Source of the DNA: Zychaea mexicana | Lineage: Eukaryota; Mucoromycota; Mucoromycetes; Mucorales; Lichtheimiaceae | Length of the DNA: 64,000 nucleotides | Reading direction: 5' to 3' | Assembly (NCBI RefSeq): GCF_025766255.1 | Contig: NW_026516725.1 | Span: forward strand, 124,001 to 188,000 | Shown here: piece by piece, positions 1-16,057 of the stretch | How the letters are laid out: the number at the start of each line of letters is the position of its first letter | Numbering within the stretch: position 1 is the stretch's first letter | Position numbers and translations under genes: made by a program | Notes under the pieces: model-generated | Database searches by the model: none | Told to the model about the DNA's origin: nothing | Seen by the model: the letters and a program-made list of their open reading frames with translations, nothing else

Positions 1-211
1 TGATTCGTGAAGAGAAAGGAAAGAGCGCGAGGAAGGGGATAGTGGAAATCTGCTAACGACATATGAAATAAGAAAAGCTATGCCGTCCTTGAAGCCGGCA
101 AAGGAGGTGGCGGCAAAAGTGGTAAATGAAGAGAGCCGGTTGGGACTACAATATACAGTAAAGGAAGAAAAAGGATGGAGGAAAGGAATGACGGTGCTTT
201 GTTCATTGTTT

Positions 212-1846
212 TTACAAAGTGCGCGACACTTGCCAGACGCGGACCAGGTTGTCAGAGTGACCAGAGAACAAAGTCGAGCCGTCAGCAGACCAGGCAAGCG
301 ACAAGCATTGAGGATCCTGGACCTTGTTGGTAGCAGTGAAAGTAGGGCGAAGCACCTCAACCAATTTCTTGTTCTCCAAATCCCAGACCTTGATTGACGA
401 ACCAGTGGCAGCGCAAAGCCAGTAGCGGTTAGGCGAGAAGATAAGTGCATGGACCACATCATTGGCTTCGAGCGAGTAGAGATGCTTGGAATCATTCAGG
501 TCCCACAGCATGACAACGCCATCCTTGCCGGCTGAAGCACACAACGAACCATCAGGCGAAACAGTGACAGTGTTGACGTAGCCATTGTGGCCGATGAAGT
601 TCGAGCGCAGCTTGAGTTTGGTAAGGTCCCAGATCTATTACCATGTTAATTACGCAGTTAGCGTCAATCCATTTTCCTTTAATATATCACAGTATTGTAG
701 GAATCTCATCAAGAGGAAGAAAGAACAAAGAACGCTAGGTTGCTCGTCTTATCCGACATGTGTCTTCTCCAAACTTTCTTTCTCTTGCCACTGTAATAAA
801 GAAGGCAAACAATTACCTTGACAACCTTGTCCCAACCACCCGAAACGATGACAGGGTTGGCAGGATTAGGCGAGAATTGCACACACGAGACCCAGTCTTG
901 ATGACCATCTTCAGTCAAGCTGTACTTGCACTCACCCCTAATAACATTGGCACATTACAGATCAATCAATAACTGCAATTCCTAAAATTTCCATATAACC
1001 ACACCGCCACATACACCTCGTGCCTTGAAAAAGATCCAATAAACTTACAAAGTGTTCCACAACTTGATGGACTTGTCGCGAGAGCCAGACACGATCTGGC
1101 GGTTGTCAGCCGAGAAAGACACGGACATGACATCGTTCGTGTGGCCCACGAAGCGACGGGTGGTGGTACCCGTGTTCAAATCCCAGAGACGAAGCGTCTT
1201 GTCCCAGGAAGCCGACAAGGCAAACTGACCATCGGAAGAGATAGCCAAGTCTTCGACAAAGTGGTTGTGACCCAAGAGAGATTTGCGAGGAACTCCATAG
1301 TCAATTTCATCCCTTTTTTCATATATTTAGAATATAAAATACACAATCAGGGCAATCGTGAGCAATTTTTCCATTAGAAAAAATGGCATTCACTTCAACT
1401 TTGAGGTAGTTCCCAAAACTCTCTTTCACAACCTTGGATAAACTATAAGAATAAATAAATAGAAATTTACCTGACACGGAATTAGCATCGTAAAGTTCAT
1501 TATTACTGAAACCTCTCTCCACGTCTTTCCTCCAAATCAACAAACCTCGTAATGTGCCAAACAATGATTGACTTGTCTATTAAATAGTTATTATTAGCAT
1601 GAAGCTCGAGTGCTAGTATATTTTAAAAGGAAGCATGTTGCTGGGCGAGTCAAACTTACCGCGCGAGGCGGAAAGAATCATGTCTGGTGCCTCGGCCGAC
1701 GTAACAATCGAAGTGACCCAGCCGTTGTGGCCTAAATCCATCCGTTAGTTTTCCTTCAATTTTGTCCATCCGTCCATCCATCCATCCATCTATCCCCATT
1801 TTTCGAACCTACCCTTAAGTTCTCCGCGGAAAGTGAGTGTGTCCAT
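212..1846 (-). CDS. RACK1: RACK1/Gbeta-like WD40 scaffold protein
   Basis: Ribosome-associated seven-bladed WD40 protein (yeast Asc1, fission-yeast Cpc2) that sits on the 40S head and docks signalling proteins. The start at 1846 begins [12 protein letters not shown], the usual opening of the family. Six exons can be read: about 1812-1846, 1660-1731, 1545-1575, 1050-1305, 815-935 and 212-640, giving roughly 315 residues, the normal family length. WD-repeat cores are visible: [63 protein letters not shown] and the C-terminal [10 protein letters not shown]. The first intron holds a CATC microsatellite. Many ribosomal-type genes keep several short introns, as here. Family assignment is very secure; the exact edges of the smallest exons are read by eye. 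Confidence 0.95.
1766..1796. repeat. CATC-type microsatellite
   Basis: A run of (C)ATC C tetranucleotides with minor interruptions lies inside the first intron of the RACK1 gene. No function is evident. Confidence 0.8.
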
Positions 1847-2594
1847 GATGAATGTGCTGTGATATAAGAAAGTGAAAGAGAGAGTATTCACCCTTACCCC
1901 CTTCTGCCAATTTTCTCGCACATTTCCAATTCCGGCACTGCCTGGACTTCATGCGCGTGCGATCATTAGCAGGAAACAGATCCATTCCTTTCTACTTCTT
2001 AGTCTTATCACTAGTTCTTAGCAGCAGGGTCAGGTATCGACTTCATATGCAACATGATTCTCAATCTCCCTTTACATAGCCTTGTAGCTCACCATGAAAA
2101 AGGGCTTGTCTTTCTTTCATGTTTCTATTGGATTGAGGATGCACGAAAACAATGAAACAGCATAAAGAATAGTATATGAAATCTTGTCCTGACTTGCGCT
2201 GTAATATATAGCGCTGATTTTCACTATGCCGTTGCAGAGGGCGAGTCGTGCTCAACACTGTTCAGGATAGCCCTGATAAAAAGGGCAAGCTTCTTACATA
2301 TAAGGTCGAGCCGAGTTGTGTCCAAAACACGCATTGTCGTCTTTGTATCCATCGTTACTACTTTGTAGCAGCCTTACAGGATACACGCTTATGACGACCC
2401 AATCTTATTATTGTTGCATACAAGTGTAGCACTTTAAAAAGAGGTACAGTACAACAGCGTTGAATCCAGTCAGTTCATATAGTGTTCGTTGCATTGTACA
2501 TGAACTTCCTCCTGTAAACGAATATGTAAAACTTCAATATAATGCATGTACATGGGCACCTCTCTTTAATTATAGCCGCTAAAAGATATATTTT
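1847..2594. promoter_or_regulatory. RACK1 upstream region / MCCC2 3' flank
   Basis: About 750 bp separate the RACK1 start codon from the stop codon of the next minus-strand gene. The region must contain the RACK1 promoter and 5' UTR and the 3' UTR of MCCC2. Close to the RACK1 start it is pyrimidine-rich on the coding strand. I see no open frame, RNA gene or repeat in it that I can support. Confidence 0.4.
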
Positions 2595-5322
2595 CTACAT
2601 TCTAAATACACCAAACTTGGTCTTTTCGATAGGGGCGTTTAAGCTAGCGCTCAGCGCCAGTCCGAGCACATTACGCGTGTCCCGTGGGTTGATAATACCA
2701 TCGTCCCATAAGCGTGCACTGGAAAAGTAGGGATGACCTTCAGCCTCGTACTTTTCACGGATAGGTGCCTTGAATTTCTCTTCTTCGTCCACAGGCCACT
2801 CTTCGCCTCGCTTGGCCTTGCTTTCGCGAGTGATTTGAGCTAGAACATTGGCACTTTGTTCACCACCCATGACGGAAATTCGGGCATTCTATTGATATTT
2901 TACATCCTATTAGGGCCTAATACATCACCATTCAAAAGTGAGGAGGTAAGGAAAAAGAGTAAATCAACTTACAGGCCACATCCACAAAAAGCGTGGAGAA
3001 TATGCGCGACCACACATGCCATAGTTACCCGCACCGAAACTGCCACCAGTGATCACAGTAAATTTGGGTACCTTGGCGCAGGAAACAGCAGTGACAAGTT
3101 TGGCACCGTTCTTGGCAATGCCACCTGCCTCAGCCGAAGAACCGACCATGAAACCGGTGATGTTCTGCAAGAACACTAATGGAATACCGCGCTGCGAGCA
3201 AAGTTCAATAAAGTGGGCGCCTTTAAGAGCCGACTCGGAAAACAAGATACCATTGTTGGCAACAATACCGACAGGATAGCCATGAATATGAGCAAAGCCT
3301 AGCAATAGGTTATTAGTGTGTAATTCATAGATAAGATAGGCAGTAAAAGTGGTATATAACCGGAGAGATATACGGAGTCGGGCATGTGTCATCATGTACC
3401 TGTTACCAAGCTTGTGCCATAATGTTCCTTGAATTCGGCAAATCGACTGCCATCCACAACACGTGCAATAATGTTCTTGCTGTCAAAAGTCTTTTTCAAG
3501 TTGTCACCAACAATACCGCCGATTTCATCAGCAGAATAGAGGGGATCTTCAGGTGTACGGATGGCAAGTTGGGGATCCTTGACCCGATTCAGTGTGCCAA
3601 CAACTCTGCGAGCAAGAACCAATGCGTGTTCGTCATCCAAAGCATAATGATCCGTCACACCCGAAGTACGGCCTAAGTAGCAAACAGTATCAATCCAGGT
3701 TTGAGAGCGTTAAAGCTCTTGCTTTTTCTTTCCTTAACTTTCCCCCCCCTTTTTTTTTTATCAAATTATCCGCAAATCAGCTTACAATGTAAATCAGCAC
3801 CACCTAGATCTTCTGCACTGATGTTTTCGCCAATAGCGGCTTTAACTAGCGGCGGTCCAGCAAGGAAAATGGTTCCCTGTTTCTTGACAATGATACTTTC
3901 GTCGGACATGGCGGGTACATAAGCACCACCGGCAGTACAGGAGCCCATCACAGCAGCAATCTGAGGGATACCCATGGCGGACATGTTTGCTTGGTTGAAG
4001 AAAATGCGACCAAAATGCTCACGATCGGGAAACACATCAGCCTGGCGAGGCAAGTTGGCACCTCCGGAATCGACTATCAAATAGAACGCAATGTGTTCAG
4101 CATAGACGCACGCAATATGGCTGTGCCATGCCTTTCTCCTTTTCCATCCAATTTGCAATGTTTTAGAAAACAGGTTTCTTAATTACCCAAATAGATACAG
4201 GGAAGGTTATTATCTTTGGCAACTTCTTGTGCTCGCAAATGCTTCTTGACTAAATGGTTTGACTCCACTTGAGTATTCTTGATGCCGATAAAAGTTTATC
4301 GCTTCTATATGCTATCTCTTACCTGTGATGGGATAGTAGGATCCACCCTATAGAGTACATGATCACATATTGAATATCATATCTCAAAATACAGTAATGA
4401 GGCCGGATCATTAACAGCAGCTACTGCTTACCTTGACAGTAGGATCATTTGCAACAATCATACATTCGACGCTAAATGCAGCAAAAAAAAAATGCTTAGT
4501 CTTCAATTGATCCCTTGTGGCAAAAAGTTCTTCTCACTGAAACTTACCCATTAACGCGTCCGATACCTGTGATGATGCCACCTGCAGGAACATCATCCTC
4601 GTATAATTCGTAACCAGCCAAAGGCGACAGTTCCAAGAATGGTGAGCTAACCCGTTAGATATTACCGTCAGTAAGTATCCCTTATGATTAGACAAAGCGG
4701 AGTCATTTCGTTTCCTTACTTTTGATCCAACAGACGATTAATTCTATTTTATCAGGCAGTGTGCCCAAATGAAATTAGCATGTGAATTAGATATCAGACT
4801 GGATATCCAACCCAACAACAACCACACACACAAGCCCATCATCGCATCCTTGTTACCTGTCGCGTGGCAGCAATTTGTTTCTGGACAAGTGTCGTTGACG
4901 TGCGCGTTCGCCACCACCTTAACGAGCGTGTCAGTCTCTTTCATATCAAGTCCGCGGCGTACACGCGCTTGCATACACTCACTATCTTACCCAGTTTGAT
5001 TTTTTCAATTTTCAGTTCAAGGTCCTCAATGGCTTTTTGCATGCTTGCCGCGTTTTCCTACAACATAGTAAACAGACGCCATGAACATTGGAAGCAGGAA
5101 TTGGGGATGATGATGATGCCGTCTGTCCAGCTGTTGTGGAGGTTCTCTTATTCTTGGTTTTTGTTTTGTCCTTACCTTGAACGTCGCGCTGGCAGCCTCG
5201 ACTTTATTGGGAAGCACAGTGGCTTGCTGTTCGTGTATGGTGTGATAGCATCGTGAAACCGCCTGAAGAGTCAAGGGACGAAGCGAAGTCGAAACAACCG
5301 GTCGTATGCGAGCTGCGAGCAT
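2595..5322 (-). CDS. MCCC2: 3-methylcrotonyl-CoA carboxylase beta subunit
   Basis: Carboxyltransferase subunit of the mitochondrial biotin enzyme that carboxylates 3-methylcrotonyl-CoA to 3-methylglutaconyl-CoA in leucine breakdown. The start at 5322 gives [17 protein letters not shown], an Arg/Ser-rich, acid-free leader typical of a matrix-targeting peptide. The N-terminal half of the carboxyltransferase fold is seen at 3790-4080 ([16 protein letters not shown], then [14 protein letters not shown]). The C-terminal half has [24 protein letters not shown] and the oxyanion-type [19 protein letters not shown] at 2964-3330. The C-terminal exon (2595-2870) carries [16 protein letters not shown] and [25 protein letters not shown] and the FMVG loop separate it from propionyl-CoA carboxylase beta. 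The gene is split by about ten introns, so the N-terminal third is scattered over small exons at 4400-5300. The biotin-bearing alpha subunit is not in this window. Confidence 0.93.
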
Positions 5323-5661
5323 GGGGGCGACGAAGTTTGTAGGTGAAAGAAGCGTGTGGGCGTCGTGTAAAAGGTGGAGCGAGAATAAGAGGCGGGGGCA
5401 GTCGGCGAAAGTGAACACAAAAATTCCCACGCTTCAGACATGTATTTTTAAACTCCTCATTATCATCCATCCCCAATGCCGACCCACCAAAGTGCAAATG
5501 CGGGGTTGCCCGTGGTAATTTTCTTCTTTTCTATCTCACCATCAAGTAGGATTTATTGAAGCCAGTACTCATCTGTACCGCTGTAAGGGTGCATTGTAAT
5601 CGAGACAGTTATTTGAATTGGAAAATATGTGTGGGAGGGGGTATAATGGAAATGTCGCTTC
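5323..5661. promoter_or_regulatory. MCCC2 upstream region
   Basis: A 340-bp spacer between the MCCC2 start and the VPS15 stop, both on the minus strand. It should hold the MCCC2 promoter and VPS15 3' end. No gene or distinct motif is evident. Confidence 0.4.
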
Positions 5662-8600
5662 TTATGATACAACTTTAATCACTCCATCTCTGTCACCGCT
5701 GATGATCATTGGATAAGGCACTTCTGTCAAAATCACGTCCGTAATAGCGTCGGTATGGTTGCGTAGCAAATGCTGTTGCTGTGCAAAGTTTGTTTCACTG
5801 GGCGTTTGATGATTGCCGCGGCCACTGCTATTGCTGTCGCTGTATCCCATCTGCATAGAGGCTGCGGACGACGGGTTGCGTAGTGCATATGGGTATTCGA
5901 AATGGAACTTGATTTGATCATGGACAGTTGCGCTAGATAGGTTACGAAGAGCATCTGTTAATATCTCCATTGTTTGCTATTATACGGCATCCGTCCTACA
6001 CATATTACATTCAATTCAACCAGAAAAATATATTTACATGTAACGCGGTTTTGGTTCATCCGAATCAAGTCCCAAAAGTACACTTGAGCTCTCTGCCCGT
6101 GCAGTATCCCAGAACCTGAGCTTGCGGTCTGATCCACCCGTGATGATAAATCGACAGTCAGATGGTGATACAATCGCCTTGATTGAGTTTTCCGCAAAGT
6201 GGACTTCATTAATGATATTGGGCTCTTCGAAAAGATCATCTTCAGACGGTGCTTCGACGAGCTATGATAACAGCACATGTATCATCAGTCCCGCACGTAT
6301 CATTAACAAGCATATGACTCTCAATTGGCAAAAGTAGAAAAAAGCTCTATAGTGTGTACCTTGTAGTGATCCGTACGAATGTCATTGGCGGCTTTAGGCA
6401 TATCTTCACCCAGCTTGACCGCAAAGACTTCAACACAGCGTAGCTGCATAATGTCCCAAACAGATACTTCATTGCTTCCAGCTGCGATAATGACGTGCTT
6501 TCCTTCAGCTTTTGGATCATGACTTAGCAGCATATAATTGATTCGACTTCCGCTGTGATGAAGCCATGACCGTAACGGGATCTGGAATCGTAGATCATAC
6601 AAGGTCAAAAAGCCGCGCGTAGTTCCCACTAGCATCCACGTGTGAAGACGATCTGTTACGACGCTGCTAATTACACCATAACTCAAGGGGTTCTTCAATT
6701 TCCATAATGTTTCCATAGTCAGTAGATCCAAGGCATAGATGTTTCCTTTGTTGCTTGCAAGTAGCAATATGGACTTCGATCCAGCCATCGTGTTTGAGGC
6801 ATCTGCAATAAATGGATATATTAGAAAGTGCGAAACTTAAATTAAATCAATACTACTGCCGTTACCACTAGTAAAATGCTTGATAGTCATAGCGTATTCG
6901 TTGTCCAGTTGGTGCTTCCTGACAGGAACACATTTTCCAAACTTCAAAGCGGAGCCCGCATTACGCATGTCCACACTGTAAAGAGATAGTGTTAATGGGA
7001 AAGGAGCACAGTTCGCATATCTAACTATGCTTTACTCACCGAAAGACATGTACACTTCCATTATCAGATGCAGCTGCAATACTGTATGTTTGTTGGATAA
7101 AAGTCAAGCATTTGATTCGGCCACCTAGAGTAGCACATCATTAATAAACGGTCTCCCGCCATATACCACATATCATTCAGAGAGTCTTTCTTACCTTGTT
7201 GATTATATGTCACGCGAGATCGATTGGTAACGTTCCGTTCAAGCCGAGAACAGTCCCATATTTTCACTGATCCATCATCAGAACATGATGCAAACAACAA
7301 ATTATCCCACGAAATCGCCAGCTGATTGACAGACGCCGTATGCTCAGTAAAGTGAGCGACCAAGTTGCCTGGTATAACCACCCTTAATATACTTTGCAAA
7401 TCGAAAAAAAAGAACGTACAAATAATTTGTGTCCGAAAAGAAATTACCTTCAGGTTTCCAGCTACTGATACTGCGGAATGAAGACGCTCCTTGAGGAAGT
7501 CGCCGGATCCGTTTCATAACAGCAGGATCACCAGCGAATTCTATACGAAATATTAGCCAACCTCCCTTTTTCGATGATTCATTGAGTCAAAAACGTACCT
7601 GGCATATGTGGTGGAAACGCCTCCTGAGCAACCTTGGTCAGCAAATTTTGTAAATGGCTATAGCCAGCTATAATAATGGGCAAAAATAGAAGAAAGAATA
7701 AGCATCATATTCAGGAAGAAGTACAGTATATCAATCACAGGATACAGAAGGTAACTTGAAAGACAAACCTGTAGATTTTCGAAGCTCATGGTCACTCTTT
7801 GTGTGTGGTCCTGCCGACCTTGACACTGTTAATGCAACACCTGTGTCATTGAAGTTTTACAAAGTTATGCTTTTTCAAAACGGAGAGAGCGGGGATATTA
7901 TAATGTATACTTACCATCGAGCTTTGATGCGACTTCACCAGACCGATTCGCGCGTGGTGTTGGTGCTGAACGAACAGTAGCACGATCATCTGTACTCATC
8001 CTTTCGTTAAGAGACAGGTTATCGACTGCGTTAGAATGTTCATCTACTAGGCCAGGGAGGATGGCTTGGACATGTGGCTCGCTTGCGACACGGTTAAGCT
8101 TGCATACATCTTGTTTGGACTGAGTTTGCATCAATGCATTCCTATCGTAACCGACATGATTGTCAGCTTGACTATCTATCTGCAATATTACTCTAGGATA
8201 ACAAGGGGACGTACTTTTCGGTTGGGCTCGTCTAATAAATGTTGCGTCATATAAGTTACTAATCCATTTTCAAAAAAGTTATTCTTTTGTGTGTGTTTAC
8301 CGTTTGATTGGAGAGATCATTGGGAACGTCTGGCAGAAAGACTGTCAGAGGTGTTACGCCAATGCTTTTCAAAAAGACTTCGCCACTCTAAAAAGCATCA
8401 GCGTATGTTAGATGTTGCTTATCTTGTTTTACTGGAATTCTAGTGCATTGTTACTTACAAAAATGCTAAACTCGTCGAATCCTCTCGGTCGACTATTACA
8501 AGATGGCATATTAATTCATTGTTCCCTCATTCATATATCAGCACTATAAATGAAAAACTTGATAATTCTCTTTTTACCTCAGTTTGGAACGTGATACTTT

Positions 8601-11600
8601 GTACAAGTATTCACGCATGTATAATAGCTTCTCTTCGTCCTCAGCGTCCATTCCAATATTTCGCAAGCGCTCGAGATACCCCTCATCCCTTTTATCATAT
8701 TGTTGATTTAGAAATTATGAATGGGGACAGCACGTCGGTTTCGTACTTACTCTTTTGATATTTGAGCTTGGTCGGATACATTTATATCGTTATTCGCGCT
8801 ATTGAATGGCCAGTCTAGAAGTAGTATTCAATTATTGCTCCATGGAAAGAAAAAACGAGGAAAACAGTAAACTTACTTTGCGTTCGGCCCTCTGAACGGT
8901 AGCTAGGAAAAATGGCATTGGGTGTCTTTGACTTTTTGGCCTTGGGCACTTGCCAATAGATCGACTGTGATGTTGCTTTACCAGCCCAAGAAATGGCTCG
9001 TTCATAAACTTGACGTGAAAGCTAAATTGGGTATACAGTTAGTTTTGAATACGCAAAATACCAGTAAATAAATGACTTACCGGTGCTTTAACATTCTCCA
9101 TAAGATGATACTCATCAATCTCAACAATCTCTGTCGTCAAGAAAGGCATCAAACGGGGGTATACGATACACCATAAATCAGTCTGTGATAGATTTTTTGA
9201 TGCGGACGCAATAAATCCAATGGCGCCTACATACGATTTTTCATCAGCCTTCCATCTTTTCTTTTGCAAAAGTTCCTACTTGTGGCATCTCACGATAATA
9301 AATTCAACGTACCATAACGTATCCAAGTACTAGGGTGGCACATTAATGGCGCTACGGTACCAATAAGTTCCCACAGCTTGATCTTGTTGAAGAGATCCAG
9401 ATCGGTCAAACTTGTTAATGAATTCAACACTTTTTCTATCACAAACTCCTCGGCATCTATATGAGAAGATTCAGTTACATGCATCCACAATGTATTCACC
9501 ATCTCATACCTGTCAACGCTTGTATCATCAGAGGGAGTATATATTCATCCAAGCTTCTTGCACCAACATATGTTCCAACTCCTTTAATGCTCTCGAAAAA
9601 TGTACTGATGGACATAATTTAGCATAAACATCAGTGTGCTTTATATTCCATTCCTTTCTTAATTGTTATTTACTACAAACCTTCGCAACATCCAATCCTT
9701 GTCATTGAGATATGTAATCATATGGCTGAGCAAGATGTCGTTAGCTTTCTGTCTTCCAAAAAACACACAGAGGCACGTAATGTTGGAAAGCAGCGCACGC
9801 TTCACAGTGCTTTCTGAGTCGATTAAAAGAGTCGTCACTTGCTCCTGGATAACAGACTTTAAATCTTGTAGCGAGGAGTCATATGTTGACTATTACACAG
9901 ACGTATAAAGTGTGTTAGCAAATCAGACAGAATTCGATTGAAAAACTATTGCAACTATACCTCAAAGTCAAGCTCTTCAGTGTCGGCATCACCCAAAAGA
10001 TAAGCATTGTTGTTCTTCAATAGCTGCGTCATTTCTAGGAATCGAAGGGCGGTCTCTGCCAAAAGCGCTATACAGCTGGCGTAGGTCGTTCGCACGAGGA
10101 CATCTTGATCGGTAGCAAATTCTCGGACGCTTGGTAAGATATATTCGGGGAATATACGTGCGTTGATGGGTGAAATTGATTCCACCATGCATAACTGTCA
10201 GAAGATTATAATTGAGACAACCACCAGTAAGAAAGAAATATTATATCACTTTTTAACAGTTTGCTCTATAACCCTTTGTGCTTTTGTATATTTACCACTT
10301 GTGTGAGTGTTTTGATTGCATTGGCTCGCACAAGCGCTGTTTCGTCCGTGAGTAAAGTCATGAGATATGGTACAAGTCTGTCTAATTTGACATCATCGGG
10401 CAAATGTTCACCAAGAGCCAACAGTATATCTAGCGCCTTTAATTTCGAGCTTGGATATGCCGCATTGCGCAGCAAGGAGCAAACAAATGACAAGAATATA
10501 AGCGAGCCCTGTTCTGATGTGGCTTTGATTTAGTTCAGCGATAGAATATCCATTTACTCGGAAGAGAAGTATATAGCCTACCTCCAGGTTTTCGCAAAGA
10601 TCCCGTCCGATTTGTAAATGCGCTATCTGGCTCGTAATTGGGAATATTCAGCGTTGGCGGTAAAATAATCTATTCACATAGAATACACTCGTTAATATAT
10701 ATACTCTTTTCCTTTGCTTTTTACAGAAAAAAAAATGACATCTTTTAATGCTTACCGCCGACGCGATTGTTTTGGGTAAATCTAAACATTCTCGTTGTCA
10801 GATCAAATTTCGCATTAAGAGTAAAATAATGGATTAATTAGCATTGCATTATACCTGACAATGTGCGTCGTCGCTCATCAATAAGCGAGCCGGTATCTGT
10901 ATTAGAATCTCCTTGTGACACATTGGCATCCACAAAATAAGCAATCTTGTCAAAGTCGTGGTATATTCGCTCGATTTTCTCGTCTGCATCCGTAAGCTTT
11001 CGATTGGTAGTATTTAACCCCGAAATCGCCTGTGTAGTAGTCGATGCAGGTGCGTTAGGTGCAGTAGTACCGTCCTGTGTCGATACATTGTAGCCTTTGT
11101 CGGTGACTGAGCTGATATAATGATGTAGAAAGGTATAAAAATACCGAGGGAATGCCTTGTCGCACCTGTACGATAGTGGTTAGCACTTCAATTATCTCGG
11201 TAGCGCAGCGATTAATGCATTTTTTTTAAAAAGCACGAACCACTCTGCAAGATATCGATCCGCTGTGTAACGTGCATTGGGATCCAACTGAATCATATGC
11301 TTCACCATGTCCTAAATTACGACCGCATTAGTGTTTTCAATTTTAAAGATCTGGTAAGCTTTATACTTGTCTTACCCTTATATGTTCATCCTCAATCTTA
11401 TCCAAGTTCGCATTTGGCGAATATTCATCTGACCGATACTTGAAAAGTTGGGATAATGAAAAGACAGATGTTCCCTCCAAAAAAAGCTCAGCTATAATAC
11501 AACTGCACGACCATGTTTAGTACACATACTTTTTTTTCCATTCTCTTCATCTCTAAGCAATACCCGACAGAAAATATGTCCATTTCCGGCGTCAATTCGT

Positions 11601-12779
11601 CAATTTGATCACCAATACCCAAGTTTTTCTAATTAATCACTACTAGTTAGCAAAAGCATTCACTCTTTTTTTCCATTGACTTATAGCGATAACGGACTTA
11701 ATCATACCATGCGTTGATCGATCTCGGTTCCAGACTGATAAAAACGTTCCGGAGCAATGTAACAACTACGCCGTGAAGACATATCAAAAAAGAACAAAAA
11801 GTCCGCTGGATCGTCCTGATTTTATGCAAAATACAACAATTTGTCAGGAACCCCATCAGCTCGCCTCGCCTGTCCATTTCATCCACATGCGTATAGAGTA
11901 CTTGACTCTTTCAATAATCCACCTGATACATACTTCAGGAAGATATGTCGGCTTGTACGATGCAAAATCGACTAGGTATGCCCAATTCCAAGATGTCACC
12001 ATGACATTTTCGGTCTTAATATCTCCATGATAGATCTTGCAAAAAGTGATAAAAATACGGGTGATGAGCAACGACGCCTATGAAACAGCTTATAGCCCTC
12101 TAAATCGAAAAGCATTACATTTTTCGCGTGTGCATCGGCAACTCCTCTTAGAATTTGATAAGAGATCCATTTCTTCTCGATAAGGGTCAAGAACGGGCGA
12201 GTACTGTCGTTTCGTCACGAGAACCGTTTTGTTTTTGTAAGCTGCACATATTTCTGAAAGGCAAAATAGGATATGCCAGATAAATTTGTAGTACGCTACC
12301 TTATTCTGTCGTATAGACTGCTGTAGAAATATTGTCGTACAATGTAAGCTGCCTTTTCGGTTTCGAGAATACGTTGGCATGAAAATGTGTTTGGGACATC
12401 GTTCAAGGCGTCATGTTCATCTATCCACAGAAATGATCGCATGAGTTTATGAAATTATACACCGACACTCTATTTTAACAAAAGTATGAAAGAGAAACCT
12501 TGCAGTTTTTTGACATTTTTTGAAAGTGACAGTTGGGGATCGGATTTGACGAATATCTTTACAACGACAAGTGAATCTTTATGCCGCCCGCATATGGTTT
12601 TCATAAAACGCGCATTGCCAATGCTAATTATAACTCTTTATTAATATTGTGACTCTGGGTATAATGCTTTCTAACAGCAAAGGTTACGTGTACCTTTTCT
12701 CATAATAAATGTCACCCAACTCGCTCACATAGCTGTCTATACCAGCGATCGCAGTGACATTGGATATTTTGTTGCCCAT
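5662..12779 (-). CDS. VPS15: Vps15 pseudokinase, class III PI3-kinase regulator
   Basis: Regulatory subunit that anchors the Vps34 phosphatidylinositol 3-kinase on endosomal and autophagic membranes (human PIK3R4/p150). The start at 12779 reads MGNKISNV; Gly2 fits the N-myristoylation known for the family. The kinase-like domain is at about 11.7-12.75 kb. It has the catalytic-loop sequence [16 protein letters not shown] followed by [12 protein letters not shown], with DFA in place of the DFG of active kinases, as usual in Vps15. HEAT-like helices follow at 9.0-10.5 kb ([39 protein letters not shown]). A C-terminal WD40 propeller lies at 5.66-7.4 kb ([53 protein letters not shown]). More than twenty short introns break it up; the protein should be about 1,400-1,500 residues. 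Domain order and start are unambiguous; individual small exons were not all resolved. Confidence 0.93.
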
Positions 12780-14175
12780 GTCGAAAAGGTTACGCTATAA
12801 GAAGCGAAAAAGTGGGGAAACAGCAGCAGAACAAGTGGAGTTTGATTCCTGTGATACGCAGCTGCTTGGGCCCTCTCATTGATTGAATGCGCAGTTTTTG
12901 CTATATTGACGGACAAGTGATTAACAGATAGTGTGATATGTTTTTGCTTGTTGAGAAGAGAGAACTCTGCGTAGTAGTTTGTATAGATGTCCATTTATTA
13001 AGCATTAGGTTGCTGATTAAACTGTATATCAGACGAAATGAATCGTTTATGTTCCTCCTATGTAGTAGACGACAAAAGCTAATACGTCCGACGGATGGTT
13101 TCCTTCCACACTTCTACCCTTAATGTACCCTTTCTGTACTGAACATGCTGTTGGATCTGGGTTTGAAGCGATTAGGCAAGCCGATAATAGTGAACACCCA
13201 GCAGACTAAACTACTATGATGTACTTGAAAAAAAGAATTGGGTAAATACCAGCGCCTTAGCAGATGGTTTTAAAAAAAGGTCAATTTAACATTTCTTATA
13301 TGTAGGATGGCAGTGGTAGCTGATGGAAGAACATTAGGCAAAGATGTACAACAAGAAGCGATATCTCTAAAGTAGTAAATCTGGATACGATAATCGAGAC
13401 TTCAGAGTGTTTTTTGATATACGTATGATCATTACACATAAACATTATCGCTTCCAATAGAGAAAGAGTCTCGATAATAGAAAAAGCTTCAATAAGCCAT
13501 TCACATCCTGCTTTGTCTATGAAAGCAATCCACGATAAAGGGAAGATTTACACTGCATGCAAGTTAAACGCTATATCGAGAACAAGTAGCAAAATAGCTA
13601 TACTTTTTCACCGATACATATGCAAGGTATCAAAAGTGTACATATCATACTCTCAGCCATGTAAAGCGAAAATGGAAGCACTGAGAAACGGCTATATGCT
13701 ATGTTTATATGTCGGTTACATGGACGCAATAATAACACGTTTTCCGACGGGAAAAAAAGACAGGCACGTTTATTTCTCCCGCCACCCGTAATCGAGTATG
13801 TCTAGTAGCATAAACCACTCTAGAGCGACAAAAAGTAGGGATTTGTACTTAAGATGCTATGCGAGCAACTTTTTATGATCCACACTGTCCGATTGCGTCA
13901 TGAGAAGCAAACGCTTTTCGATCCAAATTCCCGTTACAAGAACCAGTTCTCCCAACCTAGCACATCCCATTTATCCCGTCCAATCACATTTGAAGAAGAC
14001 TTAAGCATGTTGATATTATGTTTATATGGACATGTTTACAAATGCATTTTATTCTCCTCTCTCGTGAGGGCAAGGTTTTTTTCGTTATAAAGTTCTATAC
14101 ATATGATAAAGAAAGAAAGGAAAATGTGTGGGAAATCGTTAAGGAGGTGTTTGTGGGATTGGAAAAATGTTTTTT
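12780..14175. other. intergenic, no supported gene
   Basis: About 1.4 kb upstream of VPS15 and downstream of IDH2. It holds the VPS15 promoter (the first ~150 bp upstream of the start) and an AT-rich remainder. Short open frames occur (for example 13513-13791) but show no recognisable motif or coding-like composition, and no tRNA or repeat was seen. Confidence 0.5.

Positions 14176-16057
<1,882 letters not shown>

Noticed and set aside
13513..13791. 92-codon plus-strand frame
   Set aside because: No motif, AT-rich, in a gene-free spacer; expected by chance.
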